Shown here piece by piece: positions 60,188 through 64,000 of a DNA stretch of 64,000 bases. Each line of letters opens with the position of its first letter. Position 1 is the first letter of the stretch. Origin of the DNA: an uncultured Verrucomicrobiota bacterium. Its GTDB lineage: Bacteria; Verrucomicrobiota; Kiritimatiellia; CAIVKH01. The DNA is taken from NCBI GenBank assembly GCA_937996795.1, contig CALKUH010000038.1, positions 60,259 to 124,258 of the forward strand, given 5' to 3'. The translations under genes were made by a program, and so were the position numbers. The notes under the pieces are model-generated. The model searched no databases, was not told the origin of the DNA, and worked only from the letters and a program-made list of their open reading frames with translations.

Positions 60188-60207
60188 TAGAAAAGGAGAA
60201 GCGCAGC

Positions 60208-61497
60208 ATGAAACTCGAAACCCTGTGCCTGCATGGCGGAACGCAACCGGACCCCACCACCCTGTCCCGCGCGGTGCCGGTTTATCGCACCTCGTCGTTT
60301 GTGTTCAAAAACACGGAACACGCGGCGAACCTTTTTGCGCTCAAGGAGCTGGGGAACATCTACACGCGGCTGATGAACCCGACGACGGATGTCCTCGAAA
60401 AGCGCGTGGCGCTGCTGGAAGGCGCGCCGGAGTTCGGCGGCCTCGGCGTCGCGTCGGGCACATCGGCGATTTTCTACTCGCTGATCAACCTCGCGCAGGC
60501 GGGCGACAACATCATCTCCGGCCGCAACCTCTACGGCGGCACGTACACGCAGTTCAACGACATCCTGCCCGCGCTCGGGATCACGGTGAAGTTCGTCGAC
60601 TCGCAGAACCCGGAGAACTTCGCGAAGGCGATTGACGCGAAGACGCGCGCACTGTTCGTCGAGAGCGTGTCGAACCCGGCGCTGGAGGTGACCGACATCG
60701 AGGCCATCGCGAAGATCGCGCACGCGCACGGGCTCCCGCTGATTGTCGACTCGACCTTCTCGACGCCGTACCTCACGCAGCCCATCGCGTTCGGCGCGGA
60801 CATCGTCGTACATTCACTCACGAAGTGGTTCGGCGGACACGGCACCGGCATCGGCGGCATCGTCGTGGATTCCGCGAAGTTCAACTGGGCGGCGGGCAAA
60901 CATCCGCTGTTCGACAAGCCGGACACGTCCTACCACGGCCTGCGCTGGGGGCACGACCTGCCCGCGCCGCTCGCGCCGCTGGCCTACATCCTGCGCATGC
61001 GCACGGTGCCGCTGCGCAACCTCGGCGCATGCATCGCGCCGGACAACTCGTGGATGTTCCTGCAGGGCATCGAGACGCTGCCGCTCCGGATGGAGCGCCA
61101 CTGCCAGAACGCACTCGCCGTCGCGCAGCACCTCAAGGGCCACAAGCTCGTCGAGTGGGTGCGCTTCCCCGGCCTGAAGGACGACCCGGAATACGCGAAG
61201 AACGTGAAGTACCTCAAGGGCAAGGGCGGTTCGATGGTCGTGTTTGGCATCAAGGGCGGCGGCGCGGCCGGCGCGAAGTTCATCAACAGCCTCAAGCTGC
61301 ACTCGCACCTCGCGAACGTCGGCGACGCGAAGAGCCTCGCGATCCACCCGGCCACCACGACGCACTCGCAGCTCAACGAGCAGCAGCAGCGCGGCGCGGG
61401 CATCACGCCGGAACTCGTGCGCCTGTCCGTCGGCATCGAGCACATCGACGACATCGTGGCCGACCTCGACCAGGCGCTCGCGGCGTCGCAGAAATAG
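60208..61497 (+). CDS. metY: O-acetylhomoserine sulfhydrylase (PLP)
   Basis: Makes homocysteine directly from O-acetylhomoserine and sulfide. 429 residues of the Cys/Met-metabolism PLP family: ETLCLHGGTQPDPTTLSRAV, YTRLMNPTTDVLEKRVALLE, the PLP lysine K206 in VHSLTKWFGGHG, and HPATTTHSQL. The insert-bearing 430-residue length is that of MetY rather than MetB/MetC. It is preceded by a SAM-I riboswitch and followed by metX, giving direct sulfhydrylation from the sulfide made by the cys genes. Confidence 0.95.
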   Translation: MKLETLCLHGGTQPDPTTLSRAVPVYRTSSFVFKNTEHAANLFALKELGNIYTRLMNPTTDVLEKRVALLEGAPEFGGLGVASGTSAIFYSLINLAQAGDNIISGRNLYGGTYTQFNDILPALGITVKFVDSQNPENFAKAIDAKTRALFVESVSNPALEVTDIEAIAKIAHAHGLPLIVDSTFSTPYLTQPIAFGADIVVHSLTKWFGGHGTGIGGIVVDSAKFNWAAGKHPLFDKPDTSYHGLRWGHDLPAPLAPLAYILRMRTVPLRNLGACIAPDNSWMFLQGIETLPLRMERHCQNALAVAQHLKGHKLVEWVRFPGLKDDPEYAKNVKYLKGKGGSMVVFGIKGGGAAGAKFINSLKLHSHLANVGDAKSLAIHPATTTHSQLNEQQQRGAGITPELVRLSVGIEHIDDIVADLDQALAASQK

Positions 61498-61523
61498 GAA
61501 AGGAGCTGGAAAATCAGCCGATT

Positions 61524-61583
61524 CTGTAGCCGCGCTCGTTGAGCGCGGGCGCTTACGAACGCGGTCAGCGACCGCGTCTACAG
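61524..61583. repeat. Palindromic repeat, family E (copy 3)
   Basis: CTGTAGCCGCGCTCGTTGAG...CAGCGACCGCGTCTACAG, an imperfect 60-nt palindrome with inner GAGCGCGG stems, between metY and metX. Same family as 58829-58891. Confidence 0.8.
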
Positions 61584-61619
61584 CATTAAACACCCGGGGC
61601 TCAACTTTCCGCCTTCGAT

Positions 61620-62798
61620 ATGCCCAATCCATCCAAAGTAAAATCCGACCTCGGCGACGTGGAGACGAAGTTCTTCACGTTCGCCGACCGGCGCCATCCG
61701 TTCGTCTTCCAGTCGGGCGAGAAGTTCGCGCCGGTGACGCTGGCCTACGAGACGTACGGCACGCTGTCGCCGCAGAAGGACAACGCGATCCTGGTGTTCC
61801 ACGCGCTCAGCGGCAGCCAGCACGCGGCGGGCGTGAATCGCGCGGTCAAGGGCGTGGGCCGGCTCTGGACGGAAGAGCTGCACCTCGGCTGGTGGGACGA
61901 CTTCATCGGGCCGGGCAAGGCGTTCGACACGAACCGCTATTTCGTGATCTGCGCCAACTATGTCGGCGGCTGCTACGGCTCGTCCGGCCCGGTCTCGCGC
62001 AACCCCAAGACCCGGGCGCCGTTCGGACGCGCGTTCCCGACGGTGATGTTCAGCGACATCGTCGATTCACAGATTGAGCTGCTGAACCACCTCGGCATCG
62101 ACCGCCTGCACGCCGTCGCGGGCGGCTCGCTCGGCGGCCTGTGCGCGACGAACCTTGCGGTGCGGCATCCGGACCGCGTCGGCGTCGTCATCGCCATCGC
62201 GTCGGGCATCGAGGTCTCGATCCAGCAGCGCATCCTGAACTACGAGCAGATCTGCGCGATTGAAGAGGACAAGTTCTTCAACGGCGGCCACTACTACGGG
62301 CGCAAGCATCCGGAACGTGGCCTCGCGCTGGCGCGCATGATCAGCCACAAGACCTTCGTGTCGCTCGACATGATGGCCGACCGCGCGCGCACCGAGGTTG
62401 TGCGGCCGGAGGAGGATCGCGACAAGTGGTATTGGATGAGCCACCCGGTGGAGTCCTACCTGCGCAACCAGGGCTTCAAGTTCGTGAAGCGGTTTGATGC
62501 GAACACGTATCTGCGCATCATCGACGCGTGGCAACGGTTCAACCTCATCGCGGACACGGGCAAGGCGTCACACGAGGAGATTTTCGCCGCCTGCCGCAAG
62601 CAGCGCCACCTCGTGTTCACCATCGAGAACGACGCCTGCTTCGCGCCGGAACAGCAGGACCAGCAGTGCCGCGCCCTGCGCAAGGCCCGCGTCCCGCACC
62701 AGCACATCACCGTCCACTCCGACAAGGGCCACGACTCGTTCCTGCTGGAGCCCGAGCTCTACACCCCGCACATCGCGTATTACCTGCGCGAGGGGTAG
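61620..62798 (+). CDS. metX: Homoserine O-acetyltransferase
   Basis: Acetylates homoserine for MetY. 392-residue alpha/beta hydrolase: LAYETYGTLSPQKDNAILVF, the HALSGSQHAAG loop, WWDDFIGPGKAFDTNRYFVI, the nucleophile S170 in VAGGSLGGLCA, the Asp in HSDKGHDSFLLE and its following His. Sequence cannot decide acetyl- against succinyl-CoA with certainty, but pairing with MetY favours acetyl. Downstream of metY, probably under the same riboswitch. Confidence 0.94.
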   Translation: MPNPSKVKSDLGDVETKFFTFADRRHPFVFQSGEKFAPVTLAYETYGTLSPQKDNAILVFHALSGSQHAAGVNRAVKGVGRLWTEELHLGWWDDFIGPGKAFDTNRYFVICANYVGGCYGSSGPVSRNPKTRAPFGRAFPTVMFSDIVDSQIELLNHLGIDRLHAVAGGSLGGLCATNLAVRHPDRVGVVIAIASGIEVSIQQRILNYEQICAIEEDKFFNGGHYYGRKHPERGLALARMISHKTFVSLDMMADRARTEVVRPEEDRDKWYWMSHPVESYLRNQGFKFVKRFDANTYLRIIDAWQRFNLIADTGKASHEEIFAACRKQRHLVFTIENDACFAPEQQDQQCRALRKARVPHQHITVHSDKGHDSFLLEPELYTPHIAYYLREG

Positions 62799-62832
62799 GA
62801 AGATTCACCGCGGAGGTGCGGGGGGACGCTTG

Positions 62833-62904
62833 CCCGTTCACATTCTCGTACACGTGCACGTACACGAACTCCGTGAACGTGTACGTGAGACGTGCACGTG
62901 AACG
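62833..62904. repeat. Interspersed repeat, family B (copy 3)
   Basis: CCCGTTCACATTCTCGTACA...CGTGAACGTGTACGTGAGAC...GTGAACGCG, a palindrome-like tract of CGTACACG/CGTGTACG units between the convergent metX and queG genes. Related to 16999-17068 and 38911-38985. Confidence 0.7.
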
Positions 62905-62920
62905 CGGGGGGGGCGCATGA

Positions 62921-63967
62921 TTAACCCTTGAGGCGCGCGAGCGCCCAGGCGGCGTGTTCGCGGATCAACTCTTCCGGGTCGGTCAGCGCGCGCTCCAGCG
63001 CCGGGATGGCTTCGGGTGATCCGGAATTGCCCAGCGCCACGCAGACGTTGCGCAGCAGGCCGCGGCGTTTGGTGCGAGGGACGGGGGTATGGCGGAAGCG
63101 GTCGCGGAAGCCCGCGTCGTCGAGCGCCAGCAACTCCGTCAGCCGGGGCGCGGCGAACTCCGGGTCGTAGCGCAGAAAACGGGTCCGGCCCGGTTTCGCG
63201 TATTGTTTCACCCACGGGCAGACGCTCTGGCATTCGTCGCAGCCGTAGATCCAGTTTTTCATCTTGGGACGAAGCGTCTCCGGGATCGCTCCGCGGTGTT
63301 CGATCGTGAGGTAGGAAATGCACAGGCGGCTGTCGAGGATGTAGGGCGCGGGGAACGCGTGGGTCGGGCATACGTCCTGGCAGCGGCGGCAGCTTCCGCA
63401 GGTGCCCGTGCGTTCGTCCACCGGCGCGTCGGGTTCCAGGTCGAGGTCGAGCAGCAGTTCGCCGAGGAAGAGGTAGGACCCCCATTCGGGATGGATCACG
63501 AGCGTGTTTTTGCCGATGAATCCGAGCCCGGCCTGCGCCGCCCACTCGCGTTCCAGCACGGGTCCGGTGTCCACATACGCGCGGTTCACGACGGGCCGCC
63601 CGGTTTCCGCCTCAATCCACGCGGCGAGTTCGCGCAGGCGCGGCAGCAGCTCGTCGTGGTAATCGCGCCCCCACGCATAGCGCGCGATGCGTCCGCGCAG
63701 CGGGTCATTCCAAAGCTCCGGCGGCGGATCGGCGATGTGGTACGAAAGGCCCACCGAGAGCACCGATTTCGCGCCCGCCACCACGCGCGTGACATCGCTC
63801 CGCCGCTCCGGTTCCCGCGCCAGCCACGCCATCTCCCCATGCCGCCCCTCCGCCAGCCACGCGTGGAACGCCTCCGCCCGCGGCGCCCGCCCCGCCCGCG
63901 CCACGCCCGCGACATCGAACCCCAGCTCCAACGCCCGCTCTTTGATCCGTATGGAATCCACCGCCAT
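62921..63967 (-). CDS. queG: Epoxyqueuosine reductase
   Basis: The last step of queuosine synthesis in tRNA, reducing epoxyqueuosine with a cobalamin cofactor and two [4Fe-4S] clusters. 348 residues: ALELGFDVAGVARAG, RYAWGRDYHDELLPRLRELA, VDTGPVLEREWAAQAGLGFI, then ferredoxin-like cysteines CGSCRRCQDVCP and CDECQSVCPW. A HEAT-like C-terminus (VALGNSGSPEAIPALERAL) recognises tRNA, as in the longer QueG form. ATG 63967; only 33 nt remain to the window end. Confidence 0.95.
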   Translation of the reverse strand: MAVDSIRIKERALELGFDVAGVARAGRAPRAEAFHAWLAEGRHGEMAWLAREPERRSDVTRVVAGAKSVLSVGLSYHIADPPPELWNDPLRGRIARYAWGRDYHDELLPRLRELAAWIEAETGRPVVNRAYVDTGPVLEREWAAQAGLGFIGKNTLVIHPEWGSYLFLGELLLDLDLEPDAPVDERTGTCGSCRRCQDVCPTHAFPAPYILDSRLCISYLTIEHRGAIPETLRPKMKNWIYGCDECQSVCPWVKQYAKPGRTRFLRYDPEFAAPRLTELLALDDAGFRDRFRHTPVPRTKRRGLLRNVCVALGNSGSPEAIPALERALTDPEELIREHAAWALARLKG

Positions 63968-64000
63968 CCCGCCAGTCTACCCACCCCCGCCCACCCGACA

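Overview
This is a gene-dense, GC-rich bacterial chromosome segment. The best guess for the source is the PVC superphylum, probably Verrucomicrobiota or Kiritimatiellota. The reasons are a Minf_1886-family protein (45.5 kb), a very large secreted RCC1/HYR protein with a verrucomicrobial-type C-terminal tail, a GxxExxY protein, and many short palindromic intergenic repeats of the kind common in those genomes. No rRNA, tRNA, CRISPR array or classical insertion sequence was seen.

Layout. 0-8.5 kb: a leftward housekeeping run in the transcription order rpmE, prfA, prmC, zinc-knuckle membrane protein, ffh, rpsP, khpA, trmD, GT2 glycosyltransferase, CPBP protease, thiL. 8.8-16.4 kb: one secreted modular protein of about 2555 residues. 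16.6-24.5 kb: a small membrane protein, thrS (no TGS domain) and infC (likely ATT start), then hydrolases, a leftward glycosyltransferase/FIST pair and a VapBC toxin-antitoxin module. 24.6-26.8 kb: SppA and a MoeB-rhodanese protein.

26.9-42.5 kb is a sulfur-assimilation region. An Rrf2 regulator is followed by a DUF2292 protein, an anion porin, a sulfate ABC importer (sbp-cysTWA) and cysK. A second Rrf2 gene is followed by APS reductase (cysH) and ATP sulfurylase (cysDN). Then come precorrin-2 dehydrogenase, a short GluTR and a HemC-SUMT-HemD fusion, which together suggest siroheme supply for sulfite reductase. Sulfite reductase itself is not in the window. Near the right end a SAM-I riboswitch precedes metY, followed by metX, so reduced sulfur also feeds methionine synthesis.

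42.6-52.8 kb: envelope proteins, a HIT hydrolase, a two-repeat M16 peptidase, an EEP-family nuclease, a lipid kinase and three tandem Hsp20 genes. 52.8-64 kb: alaS with a large internal insertion and an AT-rich middle, proB and proA separated by a GxxExxY gene flanked by inverted repeats, a thioesterase, a DoxX-like protein, metY, metX and queG.

The most interesting observations are these: (i) the GxxExxY gene sits between near-identical 29-bp inverted arms, and a gene-less copy of the same arms lies 4 kb away; (ii) the HemC part of the fusion lacks the domain that normally carries the dipyrromethane cofactor cysteine; (iii) alaS looks mosaic; (iv) rrf2, cysH and cysK share a possible Rrf2-type operator; (v) a perfect 30-bp palindrome lies between convergent genes; (vi) several families of roughly 60-80 bp hairpin repeats are scattered between genes. 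All assignments come from reading the sequence by eye; no database search was run.
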